Below, in pieces: positions 7,869-18,637 of a stretch of DNA of 64,000 nt (positions within the stretch are counted from its first letter, which is position 1; every line of letters begins with the position of its first letter). A program made the position numbers and the translations under genes. The DNA is from Nocardia sp. CC227C (GTDB lineage Bacteria > Actinomycetota > Actinomycetes > Mycobacteriales > Mycobacteriaceae): contig NZ_JASITE010000014.1 of the NCBI RefSeq assembly GCF_030767025.1, positions 143,537 to 207,536 of the forward strand. The letters run 5' to 3'. The notes under the pieces were generated by a model, which was not told where the DNA came from, searched no databases, and worked only from the letters and a program-made list of their open reading frames with translations.

Positions 7869-9952
7869 GCGGCGAGTCGGCCGCCGAGCCGAGCCCGCCC
7901 ACTCCCGATCCCGCAACGTCCGGCCGGGCGGCCTCCGATCCGGCGGTGTCCGATCCAGCGGTGTCCGATCCAGCAGTGTCCGATCCAGCGGTGTCTGAGC
8001 CTGTCCGGTCCGATCCCGTTCCCCGATCCGCTCCTAGCCTCGGCTCGGCCGGATTCGCAGCCGATACCGCTCGGCCCGATCACCGGGCCGCTGAGCGAGT
8101 CTCCGATTCAACCCAGCCCGACCGCGCCGCGGCCGGGCCTGTCCACGAGGAAACCGTGCCTGTGACCGATGCACCCGTACCCGCTGCCGACGTACCCGTC
8201 ACTCCCGAGGAAGCGGCCACGCCGCCGAGCGACGGCACCGGGGCGGCGGCGACCGCCGATGCCGTGCCCGACCCCGCGACGGTGACCCCGCAGTTCGGGC
8301 CCGGTCCCTCGCCCGCGCCGGACCGGTCCGGCGGACCGTCCGGGCCACCGACTCGGATTCGGCGGGTGGCGCTGCCGGAACGGGACCGGCCCGTCGGACC
8401 GTGCCCCGGCTGTCGCGGGGAGCACTACGACCGCACCGGGTACTGCGTGGGCTGCGGCATGCCGCGTCCGCAGCAGGATCGGTTCGAGGCGGATCTCGGG
8501 ACGGTATGCGTCGTCACCGATCGCGGACTTGTGCACGAGCACAATGAGGACTCGGTCGCGGTGGCCGTACTCGACTCGACGCTGCCCGGCCGGCCCGGTG
8601 CGACCGTGATCGTGGTGTGTGACGGCGTATCCACCTCAGAGGATCCGCAGGCCGCCTCGGGTGCGGCGGCGCGCGCCGGTGTCGCGGCCAATCTGGCGGC
8701 GCTCGGTGCGGGAGCGACGCTCGAACAGGCGACCTTGGCCGGACTGTCGGCGGCGGCCAAAGCGGTGCGCGCGGTCGGAACCCCCGAGGGCCGCGCCCCG
8801 TCGTGCACCTACCTCTCGGCCGTGCTGGTTCCGGACAGCCACGGCACCCGCATCACGGTCGCGAGCGTCGGCGACAGCCGGGCCTACTGGCTCACCCCCG
8901 CCGCTCCCACCACCCCGGCCGCCGACGCCCCCACCGTGCCAAGCACCCCCACCGTGCCCGCTGCTGATGCCGCTACTGCGGTGCGTGCCGCTGACGTCGC
9001 TCCTGCGGTGCCCGCTGCGGATGCCGCTCCTGCCGCGCATGCCGGTGGCGCTGCGCCCAGCACGCCCGCCGTGCCTGGTGCCGCCGCCGTGTCTGGTGGT
9101 CCTGCCGTGTCTGGTGGTCCTGCCGTGTCTGGTGGTCCTGCCGTGTCTGGTGGTCCTGCCGTGTCTGGTGGTCCTGCCGTGTCTGGTGGTCCTGCCGTGT
9201 CTGGTGGTCCTGCCGTGTCTGGTGCTCCTGCCGTGTCTGGTGGTCCCGCCGTGTCTGGTGCTCCCGCTGTGCCTGGTGGTCCCGCTGTGCCTGGTGGTCC
9301 CGCCGTGCCCGGTGCTCCCGCCGCGCCCGGTACTCGTACCGCTCCCGGCGCACCCGCGTCTCCCACCGATCCCGTCGGCGCTGACGCCTCCGGCGTACCT
9401 GGTGCCGCGGCCGCCGCCTCCGATACCGCCGCGGAGTCGCGTGCGTCCGCGGAATCCACCGTGCCCCAGGCGACCGCCACTCCCACGGGGCCTCGCCGTC
9501 CTGCCGATGCCGAGTTCGCCGCATCCGGTGCGGCGGGCTCGTCGTATGCGGCCGCACCCAGCGATTCGCGCCGCCTCACCGATGACGACTCCCTCGCCCA
9601 GGACTTCATCAAAATCAGCGGCGTGGACGAGCGCACCGCCATGAGCATGCGCGGTGCGCACACTCTCACCCGCTGGCTCGGTGCCGATATCGGCACCACC
9701 CCCTGGGCGGACGACTGCGTCCGCTCCCTGTACGCCACCGGCCCGGGTGCGCTGCTGCTGTGCAGCGACGGCCTGTGGAACTACCTGCCCGAGGCGGAGG
9801 CACTGGGCCACTACACCTTCGGCCCCGCGACCGGCCCGGTCGGACTGTCCGAGGCCCGCGCCCTGGTCGACTTCGCCATCGGCCAGGGCGGCAGTGACAA
9901 CATCACCGTCGCGCTCGCCCCCGTCCCGGGTATCGCCCAGCCCTCCCGGTGA
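7865..9952 (+). CDS. PP2C-family serine/threonine phosphatase with zinc ribbon and a repeat insertion in the catalytic domain
   Basis: A 695-residue protein. Residues 1-165 are a Ser/Asp/Pro/Ala-rich disordered tail with SDPAV repeats; 180-197 contain a CPGC...CVGC zinc ribbon; the PP2C fold then starts with VTDRGLVHEHNEDS and VVCDGVST (metal-binding Asp) and VASVGDSRAYWL (residue 336 on). The fold is interrupted by ~225 residues of Ala/Pro/Val sequence including 13 VSGGPA-like hexapeptides (409-486), then resumes at DDSLAQDF and ends with LLLCSDGLWNYL and GSDNITVALAPV, which carry the remaining metal ligands. All core motifs are present, so activity is plausible. Such proteins oppose Hanks-type kinases; no kinase is adjacent. 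The GTG start overlaps the preceding small frame. Confidence 0.9.
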   Translation: MSGESAAEPSPPTPDPATSGRAASDPAVSDPAVSDPAVSDPAVSEPVRSDPVPRSAPSLGSAGFAADTARPDHRAAERVSDSTQPDRAAAGPVHEETVPVTDAPVPAADVPVTPEEAATPPSDGTGAAATADAVPDPATVTPQFGPGPSPAPDRSGGPSGPPTRIRRVALPERDRPVGPCPGCRGEHYDRTGYCVGCGMPRPQQDRFEADLGTVCVVTDRGLVHEHNEDSVAVAVLDSTLPGRPGATVIVVCDGVSTSEDPQAASGAAARAGVAANLAALGAGATLEQATLAGLSAAAKAVRAVGTPEGRAPSCTYLSAVLVPDSHGTRITVASVGDSRAYWLTPAAPTTPAADAPTVPSTPTVPAADAATAVRAADVAPAVPAADAAPAAHAGGAAPSTPAVPGAAAVSGGPAVSGGPAVSGGPAVSGGPAVSGGPAVSGGPAVSGGPAVSGAPAVSGGPAVSGAPAVPGGPAVPGGPAVPGAPAAPGTRTAPGAPASPTDPVGADASGVPGAAAAASDTAAESRASAESTVPQATATPTGPRRPADAEFAASGAAGSSYAAAPSDSRRLTDDDSLAQDFIKISGVDERTAMSMRGAHTLTRWLGADIGTTPWADDCVRSLYATGPGALLLCSDGLWNYLPEAEALGHYTFGPATGPVGLSEARALVDFAIGQGGSDNITVALAPVPGIAQPSR
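7934..7993 (+). repeat. 15-bp tandem repeat, four copies, in the PP2C N-terminus
   Basis: Four in-frame copies of TCCGATCCAGCGGTG (first and third with one change), encoding SDPAV each time. It shows that the N-terminal tail grows by in-frame repeat expansion. Confidence 0.9.
9089..9322 (+). repeat. 18-bp minisatellite, 13 copies, within the PP2C catalytic domain
   Basis: Thirteen head-to-tail units of 18 bases begin at 9089. The first seven are identical (GTGTCTGGTGGTCCTGCC); the last six differ by a few changes, mostly T to C. Each unit encodes VSGGPA or a close variant and keeps the frame. The identical units point to recent expansion, and copy number is likely to differ between strains. 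Confidence 0.97.
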
Positions 9953-10081
9953 TGCGGGCAGACCCGTTCCCAACAGCGAAAACGGCGTCGCACCAAGCCT
10001 TTCGGTAGCGTGGTCGCCGTCGGATCTCGTGTGATGGACAGGTGGGGCGCGGCCGCGAGCCGCGGTGGTCAGGAGGATGAC

Positions 10082-11311
10082 ATGGTCGACAGCGGTACCA
10101 CCGAATCGATCGAGATGGTGGGCGAGGACTTCCATTCCGATCCGCACCGGTACTACGACCGCTGGCGCGCCCACGGTCCGGTGCACCGGGTGCGCCTTCC
10201 GGGCGGTGCGCCCTGCTGGGTGGTCATCGGGCATGCCGAGGGGCGCGCGGCCCTGGCCGACCCTCGGTTGCGCAAGAACGCCGACGACCTCTACGCCCTG
10301 TTCCGCGCCAAGAATGTGCGGACCCTCTCGGACTCCAATGCCCAGGCGCTGGCCTCGCACATGCTCAACAGCGATCCGCCCGAACACACCCGGCTGCGGA
10401 AACTCGTGAACAAGGCGTTCCTGCCGCGCCGCGTCGCCACGCTGCGCCCGCGCATCGAGGCGATCACCGCCGGTCTGCTCGACGAGATGGCCGCACACGA
10501 CGAGGTCGACCTCATGCGGGTCTTCGCGAATCCGCTGCCGGTCACGGTGATCTGCGAACTGCTGGGCATACCGCTGGACGCCCGCGCCGACTTCCAGGCG
10601 TGGACCCGGGTGCTGGTCTCCTCCGGCAACCGGATGGAGGACCGGGAGGCGGCCACCCTGGGCATGTCGCGGTACCTGAGCCAGCTCATGGCCGACAAAC
10701 GCGCCGATCCGGGTGACGACCTGTTCTCCGATCTGGTGCACGCCGCCGAGGACGGCGACCGTCTCGACGAGCGGGAACTGGTGTCCATGGCGTTCCTGCT
10801 GCTGGTCGCCGGGCACGAGACGACGGTCAATCTGATCGGCAACGGCACCTACGCGCTGCTGCGCAACCGATCCCAGTGGGAGACGCTGCGCGAGCAGCCG
10901 GAGCGGGTGCCCGCCGCGGTGGAGGAGTTCCTGCGCTACGACGGCCCGGTCGGCTGGTCCACCATCCGCTACACCGCCGAACCCGTCAGCATCGCCGGAA
11001 TCGACATTCCCGCAGGGGAATTCGTCTACATCGCCCTGGGCGCCGCCAATCGTGACCCGTCCCGCTACGACTCCGGTCCGGAACTCGATATCGCCGGAAA
11101 CACCTCCGGGCACTTGGCATTCGGCCACGGTATCCATTTCTGTGTCGGTGCGCCGCTGGCCCGGCTGGAGGCCGACATCGCCTTCCGTGGCCTGCTGCGC
11201 CGCTTCCCGCACCTGGAGTTGGCCGATACGGCGTTCACACCCGCATGGCAGACCAGCGTGCTGATGCGCGGTATGAACGAGCTTCCGGTGCGGCCCAAGG
11301 GAAACGGGTAG
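10082..11311 (+). CDS. Cytochrome P450
   Basis: A 409-residue bacterial class I P450, needing separate ferredoxin and reductase partners that are not in the window. AGHETT (I-helix oxygen-activation motif), EEFLRYDGP with the ExxR-like K-helix region upstream of it, and FGHGIHFCVGAPLARLE with the heme-thiolate Cys are all present. It resembles the CYP107/CYP105 group of antibiotic- and xenobiotic-hydroxylating enzymes, but the substrate cannot be told. ATG 10082 has AGGAGG five bases upstream; the frame is open further 5' without a better site. Monocistronic, ended by the hairpin at 11329. Confidence 0.95.
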   Translation: MVDSGTTESIEMVGEDFHSDPHRYYDRWRAHGPVHRVRLPGGAPCWVVIGHAEGRAALADPRLRKNADDLYALFRAKNVRTLSDSNAQALASHMLNSDPPEHTRLRKLVNKAFLPRRVATLRPRIEAITAGLLDEMAAHDEVDLMRVFANPLPVTVICELLGIPLDARADFQAWTRVLVSSGNRMEDREAATLGMSRYLSQLMADKRADPGDDLFSDLVHAAEDGDRLDERELVSMAFLLLVAGHETTVNLIGNGTYALLRNRSQWETLREQPERVPAAVEEFLRYDGPVGWSTIRYTAEPVSIAGIDIPAGEFVYIALGAANRDPSRYDSGPELDIAGNTSGHLAFGHGIHFCVGAPLARLEADIAFRGLLRRFPHLELADTAFTPAWQTSVLMRGMNELPVRPKGNG

Positions 11312-11328
11312 GGCCGCCGGACAGCAAT

Positions 11329-11360
11329 GAGCCCCGCTCCGCAGCCGCGAAGCGGGGCTC
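11329..11360. terminator. Bidirectional hairpin between P450 and gluD
   Basis: GAGCCCCGCT at 11329-11338 pairs with AGCGGGGCTC at 11351-11360 across a 12-base loop, between two convergent genes. It can end transcription from both sides. Confidence 0.75.
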
Positions 11361-11395
11361 GTTCGCGCCGAAGGAACGCGGTACCCGAACCGGAT

Positions 11396-12295
11396 TCAGT
11401 CTTTCTTGGTCAGGGTGATATCCATTCCGGGTGGCGCGGCGGCGGTGGCGCTGTCCGCGCCGATCGCGGTCCGCCCGCCGCGCTTGCGGGTGCGCAGCCA
11501 CCGCTCCACCCGGGTCGCCACCACGGTCAGCGTGTAGTTGAGGACGATCATGATGGCCGCGATGACCAGCAGCGCCTGGAAGGTATTGCCCTGTGCCGAC
11601 CCGAGCTGCTGCCCGGAGCGCACCACCTCGACGTAGCCGATGAGGTAGCCCAGCGCCGAATCCTTCAGCGCCACCACCATTTGCGAGATCAGCGCGGGCA
11701 GCATGGCGGTGATCGCCTGCGGCAGCAGGATTGCGGTCATCACCTGCGATTTGCGCATGCCGAGCGCGACGGCCGCCTCGGACTGCCCCTTGGGCAGCGA
11801 TTTGATGCCGGAGCGCACGATCTCGGCGATGACCGACCCGTTGTAGATGGTCAGCGCCGTCACCACGGCGGCGAGTGCGAGCCGGTCGTTGGGGAAGAGG
11901 TTGTACTCGGCGTAGACCGCGAACAGGAAGATCATCAGGATCAGCACCGGAATGGCGCGGGCGATCTCGACCACGGTCCCCGCCACCATGCGCACGGTGC
12001 GGTGATCCGACAGCCGCAGAATGCCGAAGACCATGCCGAGCACGAGCGCGAAGAAGATCGACATCGCCGCCGCCACCAGGGTGCCCCGGATACCCGGCAA
12101 CAAGTACGTTTCCCAGACCTGGATGTCCAGGAAGGGCTCCCACTTGTCGGCCGCCCACTGCCCCTTGGCGTCCAGGCCGCTGTAGACCACCCAGCCGATG
12201 GCCGCCACCGCCGCCACGACCACCGCCGTGTACAGCCGGTAGAGCATCCGCGCCTTGGGGCCGGGTGCGTCGTAGAGAACGGATCCGGCGCTCAT
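11396..12295 (-). CDS. gluD: Glutamate ABC transporter permease GluD
   Basis: Second membrane subunit of a polar amino acid importer, 299 residues with a hydrophobic N-terminal helix, a short periplasmic loop and a HisMQ-type core of about five helices. The coupling (EAA) loop appears as GQSEAAVALGMRKSQVMTAI with the conserved Gly. Gene order gluA-gluB-gluC-gluD on the minus strand matches the glutamate uptake system of Corynebacterium glutamicum, the basis for the name. The start overlaps the end of gluC by four bases. A C-terminal Lys/Arg-rich tail is cytoplasmic. Confidence 0.9.
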   Translation of the reverse strand: MSAGSVLYDAPGPKARMLYRLYTAVVVAAVAAIGWVVYSGLDAKGQWAADKWEPFLDIQVWETYLLPGIRGTLVAAAMSIFFALVLGMVFGILRLSDHRTVRMVAGTVVEIARAIPVLILMIFLFAVYAEYNLFPNDRLALAAVVTALTIYNGSVIAEIVRSGIKSLPKGQSEAAVALGMRKSQVMTAILLPQAITAMLPALISQMVVALKDSALGYLIGYVEVVRSGQQLGSAQGNTFQALLVIAAIMIVLNYTLTVVATRVERWLRTRKRGGRTAIGADSATAAAPPGMDITLTKKD

Positions 12296-12972
12296 CGGGC
12301 CACCTCGAATCGCTTGGCCAGCCAGCCGAAGAACAGGCCGGTGGGCAGGGTCAGGACCACGAAGCCGAATGCGAAGATGGCACCGACGGCCAGCGGCGCG
12401 GCCTCCACCTCGATCATTTCGGACATGAGCAGGGCGGCCTCACCGACGCCGATGGCCGCCGCGACCGTTGAGTTCTTGGTGAGCGCGATGAGCACGCTGC
12501 CCAGCGGCGCGATCACCGAGCGAAAAGCCTGCGGCAGCACGATGAGTCGCAGATTCTGCGAGAAGGTGAAGCCCAGTGACCGGCCCGCCTCCGACTGTCC
12601 CATGTGCACCGTATTGATGCCCGAACGCAGCGACTCGCAGACGAAAGCCGCCGTGTAGACCCCCAATCCGACGACCGCCCAGCGGAAGTTGTTCTCCGCG
12701 AGGTCGTTCGGGCCCGCCGCGGCGAGGGTGATGCCCAGCTGGAAGTACAGGCCCAGCGAGCAGATCACGATGATGAGCGTGAGCGGGGTATTGCGGAAAA
12801 TGGTCACGTACGCCGTGCCGACCCAGCGTGCCACGGGCACCGGCGCTACCCGCATGGCGGCGATGATCGTGCCGAGGACCAGCGCCAGCGCTCCGGAGAA
12901 GACCGTCAGTTTGATGGTCACCCAGAACGCGTCGAGCAACTGGTCGGAATACTCAGAGATCAAATCGAACAC
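12292..12972 (-). CDS. gluC: Glutamate ABC transporter permease GluC
   Basis: First membrane subunit of the same importer. VTIKLTVFSGALALVLGT is the first helix and GQSEAGRSLGFTFSQNLRLI the ATPase-coupling loop. The start is set at GTG 12972 because the protein then begins just ahead of the conserved LLDAFWVTIKLT block, as in relatives; a GGAGGG lies 11 bases upstream, which is rather far. The frame is open to 13035 and would add 21 residues of unlikely sequence. Overlaps gluD by four bases. Confidence 0.88.
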   Translation of the reverse strand: MFDLISEYSDQLLDAFWVTIKLTVFSGALALVLGTIIAAMRVAPVPVARWVGTAYVTIFRNTPLTLIIVICSLGLYFQLGITLAAAGPNDLAENNFRWAVVGLGVYTAAFVCESLRSGINTVHMGQSEAGRSLGFTFSQNLRLIVLPQAFRSVIAPLGSVLIALTKNSTVAAAIGVGEAALLMSEMIEVEAAPLAVGAIFAFGFVVLTLPTGLFFGWLAKRFEVAR

Positions 12973-13046
12973 GGCGTGCGCATCCCTCCGATCGAAATAC
13001 GTCGCGTGCCGGGCGGGGACCTCCCCGCCCGGCACGTGCGGTCAAC

Positions 13047-13880
13047 TCAGTACCGGTCCAGCTGCGGCGGCTCGGGGATCTGGATTCCGGTGGAACCGAA
13101 ATTCTTCTCCAGAGCGGCCTGCCAGGCACCGCTGGAGATCATGTCCTCGATCGCGTCGTTGATCTTCTGGCGGGATTCGGTGTCGCCCTTCTTCACGCCG
13201 ATGCCGTACCTCTCGACGGTGAAGGTGTCACCGACGACCTTCAGCGCGCCCGGGTTCTGCGCCGCGTAACCGCGCAGGATGATGTCGTCGGTGGTGACAG
13301 CGTCGACGGCACCCGCCTTGAGGGCTTCCACGCACAGCGAGTAGGTGTCGTACTCCTGGAGCTGAACGTCCTTGGCGTACTTGTCCTTCACGTTCTGCGC
13401 GGGGGTGGAGCCCTTGACCGAGCACAGCTTCTTGTTGTCGCTCAGCGACTCCGCACCGGTGATGTCGGTATTGTCCGAGCGCACCAGCAGCGACTGGCCG
13501 GTAATGAAGTACGGCCCGGCGAAGTCGACCTTCTCCTTGCGCTGGTCGGTGATGGAGTAGGTGGCGGCGATGAGGTCCACCTGACCGTTCTGGATCAGCG
13601 TCTCGCGCTGCGCCGACGGCGCTTCCTTGAAGGTGATGTTCTCCGGGGACACGCCCAGCTTCTCGGCCACATAGGTGGCGACATCGACATCGAAACCGCT
13701 GAAGGAGCCGTCCTTCTCGCGCAGTCCGAGGCCCGGCTGGTCGTACTTGATGCCGATGGTGAGGTTGCCGTCGGCGGCGTTCTCCGTGGCGGTCTTGTCG
13801 CTGCCGCCGCCGCAGCCGCTGGCGACGACGGTCAGGGCGACCGCCCCGACGGCTAGCCGCAGCGCTTGGGTGATCCTCAT
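13047..13880 (-). CDS. gluB: Glutamate-binding lipoprotein GluB
   Basis: Extracytoplasmic solute-binding subunit, 277 residues. The signal sequence ends in a lipobox (VVASGC), giving a lipid-anchored protein. The SBP_bac_3 fold is clear: LTIGIKYDQPGLGLREKDG, FSGFDVDVATYVAEKLG, FKEAPSAQRETLIQNGQVDL and YSITDQRKEKVDFAGPY, the segments that hold the alpha-amino and alpha-carboxyl groups of amino acids. ATG 13880 has AGAAGGA seven bases upstream. It lies between gluA and gluC, with about 35 bases to gluA and 75 bases to gluC. Confidence 0.93.
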   Translation of the reverse strand: MRITQALRLAVGAVALTVVASGCGGGSDKTATENAADGNLTIGIKYDQPGLGLREKDGSFSGFDVDVATYVAEKLGVSPENITFKEAPSAQRETLIQNGQVDLIAATYSITDQRKEKVDFAGPYFITGQSLLVRSDNTDITGAESLSDNKKLCSVKGSTPAQNVKDKYAKDVQLQEYDTYSLCVEALKAGAVDAVTTDDIILRGYAAQNPGALKVVGDTFTVERYGIGVKKGDTESRQKINDAIEDMISSGAWQAALEKNFGSTGIQIPEPPQLDRY

Positions 13881-13915
13881 CTGAATCCTTCTCTCTCGTG
13901 AAGTGGCGGAGTTGC

Positions 13916-14683
13916 TCAATGGCTCAGAATCTTGCCGAGAAAATCTTTCGCGCGTTCGGATTTCGGCGCGGTGAAGAAGGTGTCCGGGTCGGTGTCCTCG
14001 ACGATCTGGCCGTCCGCCATGAACAGCACCCGGTTGCCCGCGCGGCGCGCGAATCCCATTTCGTGGGTGACCACGACCATGGTCATCCCGTCCTTGGCCA
14101 GTTGCACCATGACCTCGAGAACCTCGGACACCATCTCCGGGTCGAGCGCGGAGGTGGGCTCGTCGAACAGCATCACCTTCGGGTTCATGGCCAGCGCGCG
14201 GGCGATGGCGACACGCTGCTGCTGGCCGCCCGACAGCTGGGCCGGATACTTGTCGGCCTGATTGGCGATGCCGACGCGCTCGAGCAGTTCCATGGCGCGG
14301 GCGCGCGCCTTCGCCTTGTCCGTCCGGCGCACCTTCACCGGCGCGAGCATGACGTTCTCGAGAATGGTCTTGTGCGCGAACAGGTTGAAGCTCTGGAACA
14401 CCATGCCCACGTCGGCGCGCAGCCGCGCCAGGGCCTTGCCCTCGGCGGGCAGTCGCACCCCGTCGATGGCGATGGTGCCGGAGTCGATGGTCTCGAGGCG
14501 GTTGATGGTGCGGCACAGCGTGGACTTACCGGAGCCGGACGGTCCCACCACGATGACGACCTGGCCCCGGGGCACCTCGAGGTTGATGTCCTGCAGGACG
14601 TGCAGCGCCCCGAAATGCTTGTCCACGGTCTGCATCGAGATCATCGGCGCGTCGGCGGTGACGGGTGTGGCGGCGTCGGTCAT
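13916..14683 (-). CDS. gluA: Glutamate ABC transporter ATP-binding protein GluA
   Basis: ATPase subunit of the importer, 255 residues. Walker A GPSGSGKST, Q-loop VGMVFQSFNLF, signature LSGGQQQR, Walker B VMLFDEPTSALD and the switch His in VVVTHEMGFARR are all intact. It is the first gene of the minus-strand gluABCD unit; the intergenic DNA to the divergent miaB (about 180 bases) must hold both promoters. Confidence 0.95.
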   Translation of the reverse strand: MTDAATPVTADAPMISMQTVDKHFGALHVLQDINLEVPRGQVVIVVGPSGSGKSTLCRTINRLETIDSGTIAIDGVRLPAEGKALARLRADVGMVFQSFNLFAHKTILENVMLAPVKVRRTDKAKARARAMELLERVGIANQADKYPAQLSGGQQQRVAIARALAMNPKVMLFDEPTSALDPEMVSEVLEVMVQLAKDGMTMVVVTHEMGFARRAGNRVLFMADGQIVEDTDPDTFFTAPKSERAKDFLGKILSH

Positions 14684-14865
14684 GACCAGTGACCTTAGAG
14701 GGCCACTGCCCGAAATGCTCGCCTTTGGCCCCCGCGACGCCGCAACCGACCGGACTCGACACCCCGCCGTAACCGAGGATTGACGCCGCGGTGACGGGAG
14801 AGAGACGGGTCACGCTGATCCCATGGGGTGGAACGGCCGCATATCGCAGCCCGTACCCTGGACGG

Positions 14866-16431
<1,566 letters not shown>

Positions 16432-16438
16432 GCGCGCC

Positions 16439-17104
16439 ATGAGCGACCGGCAGGGCGACGAGCACGAGAACGACCCATCGGCACAGCGGCCGACCCCCGA
16501 CCCGAACGAGGAGACGATGAAGTCAGCCGAGCAGGGCAGCCAGGAGTTCGAGCAGTTCCGCGGCGATCTGGAGGCGGTGGAACGCAAGATCGCCGGTGAG
16601 ATCGACCCGGGGGCGCGCGCCCTGGTGGTCGCCGGTGCGGTGTTCGTGCTGTTGCTCTCGCTGGTGCTGCCGCACGCCGGGGCCGCCCGCGGCTTCGACG
16701 TGCTGCTCTACGATTCGGTCGCCCAGGACGAGCACATCGGCCTGCCCTCCCGGATCTTCGTGTGGTTCGTGGTGGTGTTCGGCATCGGCTTCTCCCTGGC
16801 CGCCCTGACCACCCGCCGCTGGGTGCTGGCCTGGATCGCCACCGCGGGCACCGCCATCGCCAGCGTCTTCGGCGTCTTCTCCATCTGGCACCGCCAGACC
16901 CCCGGCCTGGGCAACTACGACGGCTCGGGTCCGGGCATCGGCCTCATCCTGGCCGCCATCGCCGCGATCGTGCTCACCTTCCACTGGATCCGCGTCGTGT
17001 GGAGCCGCACCGTGGTGCAGCTGGAGGCCGAGGAGCGCCGCCGTCAGGCCGCGGCCGCCGCCGAGCAGCAGGACCGCCGCTGGCTCACCGGCGACGAGGA
17101 GTGA
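16439..17104 (+). CDS. Conserved membrane protein (Rv2732c-like)
   Basis: A 221-residue protein with a polar 60-residue N-terminus, four predicted membrane helices (about residues 61-79, 100-120, 127-147 and 162-180) and a charged coiled-coil-like tail (QLEAEERRRQAAAAAEQQ). Its place directly after miaB and before a convergent DUF349 gene matches Rv2732c in M. tuberculosis. The function is unknown. ATG 16439 is taken; ATG 16517 is a possible shorter start. Confidence 0.85.
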   Translation: MSDRQGDEHENDPSAQRPTPDPNEETMKSAEQGSQEFEQFRGDLEAVERKIAGEIDPGARALVVAGAVFVLLLSLVLPHAGAARGFDVLLYDSVAQDEHIGLPSRIFVWFVVVFGIGFSLAALTTRRWVLAWIATAGTAIASVFGVFSIWHRQTPGLGNYDGSGPGIGLILAAIAAIVLTFHWIRVVWSRTVVQLEAEERRRQAAAAAEQQDRRWLTGDEE

Positions 17105-17118
17105 ACTGATATCCCAAC

Positions 17119-17158
17119 CGGAAGGCCCGGTGGTGCGTCCGCACCACCGGGCCTTCCG
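17119..17158. terminator. Strong bidirectional hairpin terminator
   Basis: An 18-bp perfect inverted repeat (CGGAAGGCCCGGTGGTGC and its complement) around a 4-base GTCC loop, between two convergent genes. It is the strongest terminator-like hairpin in the window. Confidence 0.92.
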
Positions 17159-17197
17159 TTAGGTTGCCGCGTTGGACGGGCTCAGCGTTGGACGGGC

Positions 17198-18637
17198 TCA
17201 GCGCTGGCTGACCGCGCCCTCGGCGGCTTCCGCCCATTCCCGCCACTGCTTGGCCTGTTCCAGTGCCTTCTCCGCGTCGCGGGTCTTACCCGCGGCCTGG
17301 GCCTTGGCGGCCTGCTCCTCGAACTGCGCCACGCGTTCGCGGAACTGGGCGGCACGCGCCATGGCCTCCGGGTCGGTGCGCCGCCACTGCGCGTCCGCCG
17401 CTTCCCGCACCCGCTTCTCGATGGCGCGCAGGCGGCCCTCGAGTTCGTGGATGCGCTCGCGGGGCACCTTGCCGATGGCGTCCCACTTCTCCTGCAGGTC
17501 ACGCAGAGCGGCGCGGGCGGCGTCGAGGCCGGACTCCGGATCGATGTGGTCGTACTGCTTCAGCAGTTCTTCCTTGGCGGCGGCATTCTGCTCGAACTCC
17601 GCGTCGCGTTCGGAGGCCGCGGCGTTGCGGGCGGCGAAGAAGACGTCCTGGGCGGCCTTGAACCGTCGCCACAGCTGCTCGTCGGCCTCGCGCGGGGCCC
17701 GGCCCGCGGCCTTCCACTCGGTGAGCAGGTCACGGAATACCGAGGCGGTGCCCGCCCAGTCGGTCGAGGAGGACAGTTCCTCGGCGCGCACGCACAGCTC
17801 CTCCTTGCGGGTCTTGGCGGCGGCCCGCTCCCGATCGAGTTCGGCGAAGTGCGCGCCGCGGCGGCGGTTGAACGCCTCGCGGGCCTTGGAGAAGCGCCGC
17901 CACAGCGCGTCGTCGACCTTGCGGTCCACGCCGCGAATGGTCTTCCACTCGTCGAGGATCTCGCGCAGCCGGTCGCCCGCGGCCTTCCACTGGGTGGATT
18001 CGGCGGCGATCTGCTCGGCCTCGGCGGCGAGGGCCTCCTTGCGCTCGGTGTGCTCGTGCCGGGTGCGCTCCTTCTCCTCCTTGGCGTGCGCGGCCGCCTC
18101 GTCGGAGTGCTCGATGATGGCCTGCAACCGCCGGGCCAGACCGTCGATGTCGCCGATCACGGCGGCGGTCGGCAACGATTCGGCAAGCGCGGCGGCGTCC
18201 GCCTTGATCTTGCGGGCGTCGGCGCCGGCGGCCAGCCGCTCCTCGAGCAGCACCACGTCGGTGGCGAGATTGTCGAAGCGGCGGCCGAAGTGGGCCAGAC
18301 CCTCGGCGGCGTCACCGGCCTGCCAGGAGCCCACCACCCGCTCGCCGTCGGCGGTCTTCACCCAGGCGGTGCCGTCCTCGTCCACGCGGCCCCACTGGCC
18401 GGGGTCGCTGACGGTCGGCACCACCACCGCGTGCGGATGGGGGGTGTGCGCCGGGCCGGGCGCGGGTTTGACGGCATGCGGTTTGGGGGTATCAGAGCGG
18501 CGGGCACCGGGTTTGCCGGGCCGGTTGCCGGCGGCCTCGGCGGCTGGTGACGGTCGTTCGGCGGCGGCCGCGCCGGGCTGGGGCGTCGAGGTCGACTCCG
18601 GGTGGGTAGCTTTGTCGTTTCCGTTGTTGTCGGTCAT
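17198..18637 (-). CDS. DUF349 domain protein (Rv2731-like)
   Basis: A 479-residue, highly charged helical protein with repeated DUF349 units: each has a W at the start of a helix pair, e.g. WGRVDEDGTAWVKTADGE near residue 82, then LREILDEWKTIRGVDRKVDD, LLTEWKAAGRAPREADEQL and LQEKWDAIGKVPRERIHEL. The first ~70 residues are Pro/Ala rich and disordered. The family is found across actinobacteria with no firmly assigned role; long coiled coils suggest scaffolding or nucleic-acid binding. Position opposite the Rv2732c-like gene matches the mycobacterial order. Confidence 0.88.
   Translation of the reverse strand: MTDNNGNDKATHPESTSTPQPGAAAAERPSPAAEAAGNRPGKPGARRSDTPKPHAVKPAPGPAHTPHPHAVVVPTVSDPGQWGRVDEDGTAWVKTADGERVVGSWQAGDAAEGLAHFGRRFDNLATDVVLLEERLAAGADARKIKADAAALAESLPTAAVIGDIDGLARRLQAIIEHSDEAAAHAKEEKERTRHEHTERKEALAAEAEQIAAESTQWKAAGDRLREILDEWKTIRGVDRKVDDALWRRFSKAREAFNRRRGAHFAELDRERAAAKTRKEELCVRAEELSSSTDWAGTASVFRDLLTEWKAAGRAPREADEQLWRRFKAAQDVFFAARNAAASERDAEFEQNAAAKEELLKQYDHIDPESGLDAARAALRDLQEKWDAIGKVPRERIHELEGRLRAIEKRVREAADAQWRRTDPEAMARAAQFRERVAQFEEQAAKAQAAGKTRDAEKALEQAKQWREWAEAAEGAVSQR

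Noticed and set aside
9089..9322. Regular 18-bp repeat considered as a CRISPR array
   Set aside because: Units are head to tail without spacers and stay in frame within a protein.
8636..11212. 858-codon frame on the minus strand opposite the PP2C and P450 genes
   Set aside because: It is made of Gly/Arg/Thr/His repeats complementary to the PP2C repeat and spans an intergenic region; the plus-strand proteins have clear families.
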